Source of the DNA: Dillenia suffruticosa
Taxonomy: Eukaryota > Streptophyta > Magnoliopsida > Dilleniales > Dilleniaceae
Assembly (NCBI GenBank): GCA_033439265.1
Contig: JAVTVX010000019.1
Location: 6,517,501-6,581,500, forward strand
Direction: 5' to 3'
DNA: 64,000 nucleotides
Part shown: positions 38,123 through 47,999 of the stretch, piece after piece
Numbering within the stretch: position 1 is the stretch's first letter
How the letters are laid out: the number at the start of each line of letters is the position of its first letter
Notes under the pieces: generated by a model
What the model was told of the DNA's origin: nothing
Databases searched by the model: none
Seen by the model: only the letters and a program-made list of their open reading frames with translations
Made by a program: the position numbers and the translations under genes

Positions 38123-38550
38123 TGCATGGCAACAAATGCAACACCAAACCGAAATGAAGAGATAATTTTGTGGATTGGAGTCTTCGCATGAAAAGCTACT
38201 TAGTAGGTCATGATCTTTGGGATGTCATTGAAGAAACCACAACCCGTGAAGCGGTAGCCAGAGCTGCTAATGTTGAGATAGCAAGAGTAGCCCCTCTTAC
38301 AGACCTCGTGTGGGAACATCATCCGGAAATACTGTAACTGCGCGTGCATTCTCAAACAACTCCCTCCGGTAATTTTGAAGCCGGTTGCAGAGTGGAGAAG
38401 AAAGAATGAATTGGCTTTACATGCCATTCACATTTCATGTGGACCAGAAATACTGTCCGAGATTAGGCAGCTTGAATCTGCTGAGGATACCTGGAACCAC
38501 TTAACAAGGACAGTTATCCCAATTAGGATATCACAGATTAACTGAATTGT
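38123..38550 (+). pseudogene. UBN2/DUF4219 gag-like (copia-type) pseudogene
   Basis: The stretch from 38161 reads DNFVDWSLRMKSYLVGHDLW, the hallmark of the plant DUF4219/UBN2 gag-like domain. A start-like MATNATPN lies just upstream in another frame. After a stop near 38336 and a shift, WRRKNELALHAIHISCGPEI continues the domain. There are at least two frame disruptions. Related sequences are also found fused to ankyrin-repeat genes in plants, so the source could be a copia gag or such a host gene. Confidence 0.7.
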
Positions 38551-39849
38551 TTATTATATCCTTCTCTCTTTTAGTTCATGTTGACATATTATTTGGAAAT
38601 TTCCCAACTCCAATACCTTCCTGGCAAACATTTCAAGCATCCAACTTTTATAGATTGTACTATTGTAGTTAAACATGCATAAATGTGAACTAGGACACCA
38701 ACCTAAACATGCAAAATTGTGCTTATGTTAGTAGATATCTTGATTATAGTGATAGGTGCTATCTATGAGGTAAAAATAACATGAAAGAGCCAAGATATTG
38801 AAAATAAAGTACAGAAATGATGTAGTACTAATACACATACTGCGGTAGTACTAATTTATAGAACAGAAAAAGAATATACTTGGTAATCTCCAGGTTGAGA
38901 GTGAGTCCGGATTACTATCAATAAAACAAAAAAGCTAGACAGTGACAAATAATTAACGTGGAACAAGAAGCCTTCGAAGCTGAAGATCAAATCTTGAAGC
39001 TAAAAGATTGATAATGATGTCCAATTTACAATCCAAAGGGAGAAAATCACTGCACAAAAGAATTGCGAGTAAAACAATTCAAGTTTGGTGAAGGCAGGCA
39101 TGCTCCTGCGCACAAAGACAAGAGAGATGCCTCGCGCGCACTTGTGCCCGTGATGACAGGCACGCTCCTGCACACCATGTCTGATCCGAGTTTAATTGCT
39201 GTCTATTCTTTTCTTATTATTTAGAATAGTGGTTTTGGGTTTTCAATATCAGTTTCCTACGTTAGATAGCAGTTTAGGATTATAAATATTCATGTAAGAT
39301 CCTCATCATGCATTTTAATAAATCAAAACTCTCATTTTCTCTGAACTCTGAACTATGTTTTATCTTTTGGGGTGACCCCTGGTACAATTTTAGAGTTTGT
39401 GCTAGAACAAAACTCACTTTGCAACTATCTGCGTCAATTGGTACAATAACGGACCAATTTAGTTTGATAGCGGGGTATTTGGAAGCAACCATCCCTGTGA
39501 CAAAAATAAAGGGATGTTAGAATGAAGGCGATCAATGAATTGCCATAGGAAGGCTTGGGAGAGAATAGAAGCAAACGTGTATAAATGGCATTTGCATTGC
39601 GTATGGTAAAAATTAGGGCAAACATGGATCAGACATGGACAGAGGAATGCACCATTAGATACAGCCACCGTTTGGACCGAGCCGCGAAACTGGATCAAAC
39701 CAGACAGAATCGTGGCAACGGTTTATAAAATCGTTGGCTGGTTTATGATTCCAGGACCGAAATTTGAACTATATTTATAAAATTTGGTTCTGATTTGTCA
39801 TTTTGAAAAAAAAAATGAGAATTGCTTATTCAAATCTGTAATTTTTTTT
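38551..39849. other. intergenic with an LTR-like segment at about 39100-39370
   Basis: Around 39220-39350 the order TAGGATTATAAATATTC then TTTTAATAAATCAAAACTC resembles the promoter-to-R region of a copia LTR. No terminal TG/CA pair or TSD was identified. Nothing else is recognised. Confidence 0.4.
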
Positions 39850-40018
39850 AAATTAAATATTGATGGATCAAATCGTAAACGCAGTTGCTACCATTTGATT
39901 TGGTTTATCAAATGGCAGGGGTAGCTTTGCCGCTGCTATTTAATGGCATTAGCAGAGTTGCTATTGCCATTTGATAAATCAAATCAAATGATTAGCAACA
40001 TCTATCAATATTTATTTT
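39850..40018. mobile_element. hairpin-forming MITE-like inverted repeat
   Basis: The arms are TTGCTACCATTTGATTTGG (continuing to 39917) and, reversed, TTGCTAATCATTTGATTTG (39965-39998), with outer parts AAATATTGATGGAT and AAATATTGATAGAT extending to about 39850 and 40018. The left arm has a 16-base insertion. The loop is about 45 bases. It could be a small MITE or a small-RNA-producing hairpin. It lies 165 bp from the 5' LTR of the Tat element. Confidence 0.75.
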
Positions 40019-40183
40019 TCTTAAAAATGGAATTTCAAATGACATGAGCCTGCCACATTGAATTTCAAGGTTTTTACCGGATTGAATTGATCAATGATAC
40101 TGATTTTTTTATTGTATTTTTCTTCTAATCTTGGCTTGCTTTGTAGGCATTTGATCGAGTGGCTATTATGATTGGCTAGTAAC

Positions 40184-40925
40184 CGATGGTACATGGCCCA
40201 AGACTCCTTACCAAGAGGATCATAACTTTATTATGAGACTATTAAGTCAGGCTCATCAAACCAAATGTGCCTTTAGCTCGTCGGTCATCCTAATCCTCGG
40301 TACCTAAACTCCTCGCTCACTTGTCTCCTCGATGAATACATCTCGCAATTATAGTCCGCTTGACCATGAGATAAGTGCGACTTGAGATGATCTAGGAAGG
40401 AAGTAAATTTTTAAGTAAATTCAAACTTTTGTTATACGGATAAAAATCTTTACTCCCGAAGCAACCTTGTGAAACAAGGAAATATGCCTCAGCAGACATC
40501 TTGATAAGGCATGAAACTCCCACAACAACGAGGATTTTTACATTTCAACGAGATAGCATATCTTTGAGAGATCTTTGACATAATTTCTGTAATCTTGGAA
40601 ATTTTCAACGATCTCTCCATATGGAAATTAGGGTTTCAACACCCATAATGCTTTATGGAACCAACCACCTCCTAGGTAAGTTCTCTTGGAATCTTACACA
40701 TCAAACACTCCGACAAGAACAGAACCAAGATACCTTTCTTCTCAGTGTGTTTTCCATACTCGAAAAATCATTGTTTCTGACATGGGTGTCAAAGTCTCCC
40801 CTACTGGAACACTCTTTAGGGTATTTGCAAGTTTCATCTCTTACAAAACTTCGGATCATTCGTCAATCTAAGACTCCACTTAGATAAGCAGAGTAGGTAT
40901 CTGTGGAGAAAACCTGCCTTCATCA
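40184..40925 (+). repeat. 5' LTR of the Tat element
   Basis: This 742-bp segment aligns with 46614-47385 along its length. Shared phrases include CCTAATCCTCGGTACCTAAAC and CCACCTCCTAGGTAA. The expected TG start has become CG at 40184 and the end reads CATCA. The alignment to the 3' copy defines the ends to within a few bases. Confidence 0.85.
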
Positions 40926-41179
40926 GATTGATGCCTACTGTGGGGGCAAAACTAAGAAGAAACTTACTCTTAATCTGGATCTCCAACACAATTGCAATCA
41001 TGTTGCAAAAAAGGAAAAGACCACTTATTGGCTTCGATGACGACTAATTAATCGGAGTTTTGCTAGATCACCATGATCGTCTTGTTATCATGACGGAGAT
41101 TGATTCATACACGGTTAGGAGAATCCTTATCGACCATGATACGGGTCGTGACCACCTTTACGGGAGGCTTTTCAACATA

Positions 41180-41500
41180 TGGGTTTCGTCCCTACGAACC
41201 TACAACATTAGATGGTTCTGATAACGGGACTCTTTGGTGAATCGTTATGCCCAAAAGGCACTATAGCACACCTTGTAACCTTGGAGACTCCTCCTAATCA
41301 TGCCACCGCTGTGGTCACATTCAGTGTAATCAAATCTTCTTCTCCTTACAACGCCATCCTCGATCATCCCAGATTGAATGCCCTAGAAACCTTACAGAAC
41401 TCTAAGCATATGAGAGTCAAATTTAGAATAACATAGGGCATTGCAACCCTAAACTATGACATAATATCTCAATCACCTCTATCTGGAGCAAACAAATAAA
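41180..41500 (+). pseudogene. Ty3 protease-region remnant
   Basis: The open frame at 41212-41436 reads KGTIAHLVTLETPPNHATAV and YNAILDHPRLNALETL. These match the aspartic-protease region of Tat polyproteins, in which YNAILGRPxLN is conserved. Here the GR is DH. A stop at 41434 breaks the frame. Confidence 0.7.
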
Positions 41501-41739
41501 ACTTTTCAATAGAAACGGCCGAGTTCAAAGATGATCCCGTGCCAATAAACAGATCCCAACAGCTGAAGAGGTGGAAGAGATCTTAATAATCGAAAACCCT
41601 ATGCAAACTATCTAGATTAGAGTTTATCTACCCCTATCCTTATGTGAGGCCATTATTGAGTGCCTCTATTGCCATTCTAAGGTCTTTGCATGGTCACCTG
41701 AAGACATGACAATGATCCACCCCTCGATAATTGTTCATA

Positions 41740-42570
41740 AATTGACCGTTGACTTGAGCCGTAAGCTTATGAAGTAGAGAAGATAATATTTGCATTGGAA
41801 TGCTAATGAACAATTCAAGAGGAACTACAGAAACTTCTGATAGTAGGTTTCATCAGAGAGGTGAAATATCCTGAATGGTTAGCCAACGTAATCATGGTAA
41901 GAAGGCCAATGGCAAGTGAAAAATGTGAATCGACTTCACCTACTTCAACAAAGCATACCCAAAAGACAGTTTTTCACTTCCTAATATCAATAAACTTGTG
42001 GACAACTCCTCTAACTATCAGTTTTAAGCTTCATGGATGATTACTTAGGTTACAACCAAATTCAAATGGCCCCTAAGGACGAGGAAAAGATGAGTTTCAT
42101 CATAGAATTTGGAACTTATTGTTTTGGCTTGAAGAATGCAGGAGCCACCTTTCAAATATTGGTCAACAAAGTCTTCAATGAGTAGATTGGTAAGAATGTA
42201 CAAGTTTATGTAGATGACATGCTCCTTAAGAGCACCAGCTCAAAAGGTCATGTGGCAGACCTAGAAGAAACCTTCAGAACACTGGAGCATTATAACATGA
42301 GGTTTAATCTAGTAAAGTACACATTTGAAATCACATCAGGTAAATTTCTTGGCTTTTTAATCATGAATCGGGGAATTGAAGCTAACCCAGAAAAAATTCA
42401 AATCATCATAGACATGACTCCCCCCAGAACATTAAAAGAAATGCAGCGACTCACAGGGCAGATTGCCACTTTAAGCCAATTCATGTCTAAAGTTGGGAAA
42501 AAGTATAAGCCATTCTTCAACGCATTGAAGAGATCCCAGAGATTCCCGTGGACCGCTGAACGTTAAGCTG
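41740..42570 (+). pseudogene. Ty3 reverse transcriptase remnant
   Basis: Landmarks in several frames are EWLANVIMVRR-like residues near 41875, KNAGATFQILVNKVFN near 42133 and the catalytic YVDD at 42207-42218. The connected piece to 42566 (FLGFLIMNRGIEANPEKIQ) is the thumb region. The catalytic motif is intact, but stops before and after it prevent a full product. Confidence 0.85.
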
Positions 42571-43599
42571 CCTTTGATAGGCTTAAAGAGTATCTTTCAT
42601 CACCACCGCTACTTTCTCAACCTACTCCCGACGAGAAACTTTATCTTTATCTATCTATTTCTAACCACGCCCTTTGCTTAGTAAGGCAAGATGTCAATGT
42701 ACAAAGGCCAATATACTATGTTAGCCATGTCCTCCAAGAGGCCGAAACAAACTATAAACCCATTGAAAAGGTGACCTTTGCCTTCGTCATAGTCGTTCGG
42801 CACCTTCGCTCGTACTTTTAAGCGCATATAATCGTGGTATTAATTGATCAGCCGTTAAAGCAGATTTTACAGAAGAGGGTACCTCAAGTCGGTTGATCAA
42901 ATAGAGCATCGAGCTTTGCGAGTTTGATATCGATTATCAACAAAGGCCTGCTATCAAGGGATAAGCTCTCGCTGTCTTCATCCTCGAGTGTGCAATTCCA
43001 CATTGTGATGAATAAATAACCACCAGCCTCAAGAAGAGCACACATCACCGCCCTATACATTACACATGGATGGGTCCTCTAACTCATTGGAAGTGGGACC
43101 GGACTCATCATCATGGGTCTCGATGATTTTAAAGCTAAGAACACTTTCCGCTTCGACTTCAAAGCCAGCAACAACCAAAACGAGTATGAGACAATCCTAA
43201 AAGTGTTGTGAATCACAGTATCATTGGAAACCCAAGAAATAAGGGCATTCATAGACAGGTAGCTCATGATCAAGAAAGTTGAAGGTGCCTATGGGGTAAG
43301 GGAACCGGTGATAGCAAAGTATCTAGCGAAACTGTATAAAATGATATAGGGATTCCATAGGATCGACATACAACAAATACCTAGATTAGAGAACGCTAGG
43401 GTCGACACACTGTCCAAGTTGACTAGCTCAGATTCAGTAGCTACAAGCTGAACTGTATATGTCCAGAGTCGTCCCTACCCTAGCATTGACGAACCAAAGC
43501 AAATTCTGTCAACACATATATTACTAAGCTATAAATACCCTATATAAACTTACCTGAACAATGGCCAACTACCAGAATCGTCTGTAGAAATAGCTAAAA

Positions 43600-44380
43600 T
43601 CAAACAAAAAGTCATACAATATGCCATCATCAATGGGGGCCTCTATAGGAAATCCTTCATTCACCCATACCTTACCGAAGAAGGAAACTATGTTTTCAAA
43701 GAAATACACAAGGAGATATGCAGTAATCATCTAGGAGCAAGGAACCTGGCGAACAAGGCTTTGAGGCAGGGGTACTTCTGGCATAACATGAAGGTTGATG
43801 CAAATGCATTCATCAAGAAATACGACAAATGTCAACACTACTTCTTAGTCCCCCATCTACCATCTACCGAATTCTGCTCGATTACTAATCCCTGGCCATT
43901 TGCTTAATGGGAAAAATGTATACTTAGCCCGTTCCCCCGTGCCACTAGATAGTGAAAATTTCTCACTGTCGCCATTGACTACTTCACTAAATGAGAAGAA
44001 GCAGAGCAATTGACACGAATCATAACCAAAAGGATATAGAAGTTCTTCTAGTCATCAATAATAACAAGGTTCAGGCTATCTCAATCTTTGATCACTGACA
44101 ATGGAAAACAATTTGAAAACAATGAGCTCAACGAATTCTGTGACAAACAAGAGATTCAACATTACTTAATATCTGTTGCCTATCTTGAATCCAATGGTTT
44201 CACCGAGTTAACAAACCGAACGATTTTACAAGGGCTTAAGACCACGCTGGATGAGGCAAAAGGTCGTTGGCAGACGAACTCTATAGAATTCTCAAGGCTT
44301 AATGTACTACACCGAGAAGGGCCACTAGAGAAACGCCATTTAGCCTCACATATGGATAAGAATCAGTACTACCAGTTGAA
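43600..44380 (+). pseudogene. Ty3 integrase remnant
   Basis: A zinc-binding H2C2 region is visible (HKEICSNHLGARNLANKALR then KYDKCQHYF, about 43700-43850). The catalytic core follows from 44088 (DNGKQFENNELNEF, SNGFTELTNRTIL). Frames are disrupted between the two parts. A C-terminal piece (about 44400-44600) resembles the region after the core in Tat integrases. Confidence 0.8.
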
Positions 44381-44943
44381 ATAGGGATTCACTTTCTGCG
44401 GGTAGAGCAGTATCAAAAGGAGCCAAACAAAACCGCCTTACAAGAACAACTGGACCTCCTATCAGAATCAAGAGACACTGCATCTACTCGAATGGTGGCA
44501 TATCAACGACAAATGGCTTAATACTACAACAAAAGGGTCAAGACTAGAACATTTAGACCTGGAGATCTGGTACTCCGTAGAGTATAAATGACAGGACAAC
44601 CACAGTCGGGGGCAAACTTGCGCCCAACTAGGAAGGCTCGTATCAGATGCACTCAGTGCAATGACCTGAAGCTTTTCGACTTAGTCACTTAGACAGTTTG
44701 GCCATGCCACACACATGGAACTCCGAAAATTTGCACATCTATCATCAATAAATTTTGCAATATTCTTATTCTTGAAACCTATTACTTTATGATTCATCAA
44801 TGTTAATGAAATGTTTTCAATATAATGAGATTTACTTTTCAGTCAGGACACCCAGTTGTCCTCTCAAGGTAGAGTTAATAAGGCCTAACATAAAATAACC
44901 GGCCCTCGGTACATTACGTGGTATACTATAAATTTTCACAAGA

Positions 44944-45460
44944 TGCAACGCTTCTGAGTAATCTCGACGCAATACCTAGTATGCTTTATCTTTTTTAAAG
45001 TGCAACACCTCCGAATACCCTCGGTACAACATTTTGTATGCTGTACCTTTTTCAAAATGCAACGCCTCTGGTTACCCTCAGCGCAATAACTAATAGGCTT
45101 TACCTTTTTTAAGGTGCAACATATCCGAGTACTCTCGACGCAATGCCTGACACAACATCTCCAAATACTCTCACGCAATGCCTGGTATGTATACATTTTC
45201 AAAAGGTGCAACGCCCCCGAGTATCCTTGATGCAATGTTTGGTATGCTATATATTTTCATAAGGCGCAACACCTCCGAGTACCCTTAGTACAATGTCTGG
45301 TACGCTATACATTTTTATAAGGTGCGACGCCTTTGAGTACTTTTGGCATGACATTTCCAAGTACCTTCGATGCAATGCCTGGTATGCTATACACTTTCAA
45401 GGCGCAACGCCCAAGACTATGTATACTGAAGTGCTATTGACACTCTCGGCGTCATTCTAA
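44944..45460 (+). repeat. tandem repeat of a 57-58-bp unit in the 3' region of the Tat element
   Basis: The unit opens TGCAACGCCTCCGAGTACCC, continues with a GCAATGCCTGGTATGCTATA-like half, and ends with an ATTTTCAAAAGG-like phrase. It starts at about 44944, 45001, 45058, 45115, 45207, 45265, 45323 and 45403. Spacing is 57-58 bp except for two intervals (92 and 80 bp) that carry an extra partial unit. Tat/Ogre elements are known to carry tandem repeats in their 3' untranslated region. A 99-codon open frame on the - strand is a by-product, since 57 is a multiple of three. Confidence 0.88.
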
Positions 45461-46613
45461 CAAGCTCTCTTAGCGTAATCTCTACCACGACTTTGGATAT
45501 CTCATCTATCTAATATATAACTACAAGATGCCTCTACTCGCTTATCGGTGAACTATGAGAATGGCATAAAAAGAAGGGTAATCCAGAAGAAGGAAAAGGT
45601 AGCAAATGTCAAGCATATTAGAAAAAACAAACAAGAGAAGTATCAAGTATACAAAAAAGAAACTCTTTTAATTCATTTTTCAACAACATCTTTGCAAACA
45701 ATTTAGAAATTACACTGACATCTAGAAACCTAAGACACTACATACACGACGGTTAGGGAGACCAAAGGATGGAGAAAGAGGAGGGAGTGAAGCTCTCTTC
45801 TCAACATCAAGTTCTCTTGTCCCATTTACACCTCTTAGGAAATGCCGATTTTGAATATAGCTCCCATTATCTCTTTACTCCTATAACCTAGGGGCATTGA
45901 TAAGAAACCGCACAGGCTTGGCTATCTCCTACAAACCTCATAAGTAAGGGATTCCTTAATTCTCCAATTTGGAATACCAAAAGAAGACGGGAATCACACT
46001 AGATGCGAGGCCTCTTTAGGAATTCCTAAAAACAAACTATCACGGTCTTGGGTCACTAAATGTCGTGATGGAATCTCATATCAGCAGTCCCCATTGTTAA
46101 TGGAATCTCATATTGATAGCATCGGAAAAACGCAAAAGAACCACCATACAAAATCTATTATCTTCAATTTAGACACTTGCTGAAAACCATATTGGACTTA
46201 GGTCACCAAGTGTCTGTCGCTTTGTCTAAAACCTTTATAAGTTTCATCCCTTTCTTTCACCCTCTTACTCAATCGTAGAATGCCAAACTACATATTCTAA
46301 TCGCAAGCCCTCATCATTTATAGCCGATGCTTTACTAATAGGCCCTGTAGATGAAGCAACACACTTTGAAAATGGAATAGCCACATTCTCATTAAATAAA
46401 GGATTGCCCATCCAACTCTTATAGTAATACCATAACTGACTCCCCGTCTTTTCTGTCTCGTAAAAGCAACCACATTTAATGACCAATGAATAAACTCTTA
46501 TGACCGTTCCGCTTCTCTTCTAAACCCTATGTACCTCCTCAAGTAAAATTATGAAAATATTATCTCTACTCCTAATACTAAAGTTTGACCTAGATTTAGA
46601 AGTGGGGGACAAA
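45461..46613 (+). other. 3' untranslated region of the Tat element
   Basis: There is no recognisable coding content between the tandem array and the polypurine tract at 46601-46613. It is included because it lies inside the LTR boundaries. The - strand open frame at 46265-46486 is unrecognised. Confidence 0.6.
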
Positions 46614-47385
46614 TGATAATACATGGTCCAAGGCCCCTTACCAAAAGAATCAGAACTTTATTATGAGCCCATTAAGCGAGGCTCATCAAACCAAATGCAC
46701 CTTTAGCTCATCAGTCATCCTAATCCTCGGTACCTAAACTCCTTGGTCACTTGTCTCCTCGGTGAATACATCTCACAATTATAATCTGCTTGACCATGAG
46801 AAAAGCACAACTTTAGGTGATCCAGAAAGGAAGTAAATCTTAAGTAAATTCAAACTTTTCTTATGCAGATGAAAACCTTGTCCACTCCTGGAACAATCTC
46901 ATGGAGCAAGGAAACATGACTCAGTAGGCATTCCTGACAAGGCATGAAACTTCCACAACAATAAGGACTTCCCCTTTCAACAAGATAGTGTATCTCCGAA
47001 AGACCTTTGACTATAGTTCCTGCAGTCTCGGAGGCTCTCAATGATCTCTCTACACCGAATCTAGGGTTTCAACACCCCCAATATTTTACAGAACTTTCTA
47101 ACAAGAACCACAGATATACAATCACGAAAACGGCCACCTCCTAGGTAAATTCTCTTGGAACCTTACATATCAAGCACACTGGCAAGAACAGAGCCGAGAC
47201 ACTTTTCTTCTCAGTTTGTTTTCCATACTAAAAAAAACAACTCTTTCTGACTTCAGTACCGACGGAGCACCCTCTGATGGTATTTGCAGGTTTTATCTCT
47301 CACCAAGTTTTGGATCATTTGTCAATGCAGGACTCCCACTTAGACAGGAAAAGTAGGTATCTATGGAGAAAATCCACCTCCATTA
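46614..47385 (+). repeat. 3' LTR of the Tat element
   Basis: This 772-bp segment starts TGATAATACATGG directly after the polypurine tract, with the canonical TG retained. It ends near CATTA. It matches the 5' LTR along its length with many substitutions and a short insertion near 47100-47140. Confidence 0.87.
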
Positions 47386-47499
47386 ATAGCCACAATAAAT
47401 ATTCCTCATGTCTTCCTTAAGAAAACTCCCCCACTCATAGTGTTGACTAAAGTCCTTAAATTGCTAACTAACCTATCATAGAAAAGACAAAATAAAACA

Positions 47500-47990
47500 A
47501 GTTCTTTTAGGTGGTGATGAGGGAACTTTCAAAGTGCTTCCTTAGCCGGTTCCCAAGTATGACATAATAATTCATTTTCATGTTGTTTGAAGCTTATGAT
47601 CTGGACCATCAAGTTTGTTGTTTTGTTAGGGAAAAATACTTCTTCAAAAATACATCTACCAAACTTTCCAAAGTGGTAATTGAACCTACTCGTAAACCCA
47701 TAACATGGAAACAACTTTAATTTTATGAGTTATAATGGACCCATTAAGTTTTACCATGTCATAGTATTGCAGAAATGTTGTCATATGGAGATTCAATTTG
47801 TTGGAAGCCATACATAAGGGTTTTGCTATGCTAACTAGCCATGGATCTAACTTGAAGTTGGTGGCCTCCACTAGAGGTCAAATAATTGTATAACTTAATG
47901 CATTATCCGCACTTAGTGAAACACGATCTATAAGTGTTGGAACGACATGATTCTCATTGTAATCCATGTTTTTTTCTTCTTGATCAGTTC
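47500..47990 (-). pseudogene. Athila-like Ty3 gag remnant
   Basis: On the - strand, 47871-47686 reads NFKLDPWLVSIAKPLCM and NLHMTTFLQYYDMVKLNG. 47714-47529 continues with FKQHENELLCHTWEPAKEAL, in the order of plant Athila gag proteins (core motifs resembling LHxxTFLExCDTxKxNG and FxQxxxExLxxAWERFK). A frameshift lies between the two parts and stops follow. It is a short orphan piece, unrelated to the adjacent Tat element and opposite in strand. Confidence 0.6.
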
Positions 47991-47999
47991 ATATGTTCA

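Larger units (their letters stand above)
40184..47385 (+). mobile_element. Ty3-type LTR retrotransposon, Tat lineage, decayed, with both LTRs
   Basis: Two related LTRs (40184-40925 and 46614-47385) enclose 5.7 kb. Just inside the 5' LTR, TTGATGCCTACTGTGGGGGC resembles the primer-binding region used by plant Tat elements. A polypurine tract (AGTGGGGGACAAA, 46601-46613) abuts the 3' LTR. Protease, reverse transcriptase, RNase H and integrase remnants follow in the Ty3 order. Gag is missing or unrecognisable and the coding region is shattered by stops and shifts. No clear TSD was found and the LTRs differ at many sites, so this is an old insertion. Confidence 0.9.

Noticed and set aside
44936..45235. 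99-codon Cys-rich open frame on the - strand
   Set aside because: It is a by-product of the 57-bp tandem repeat, whose period is a multiple of three; the Cys-rich look is repetition, not a domain.
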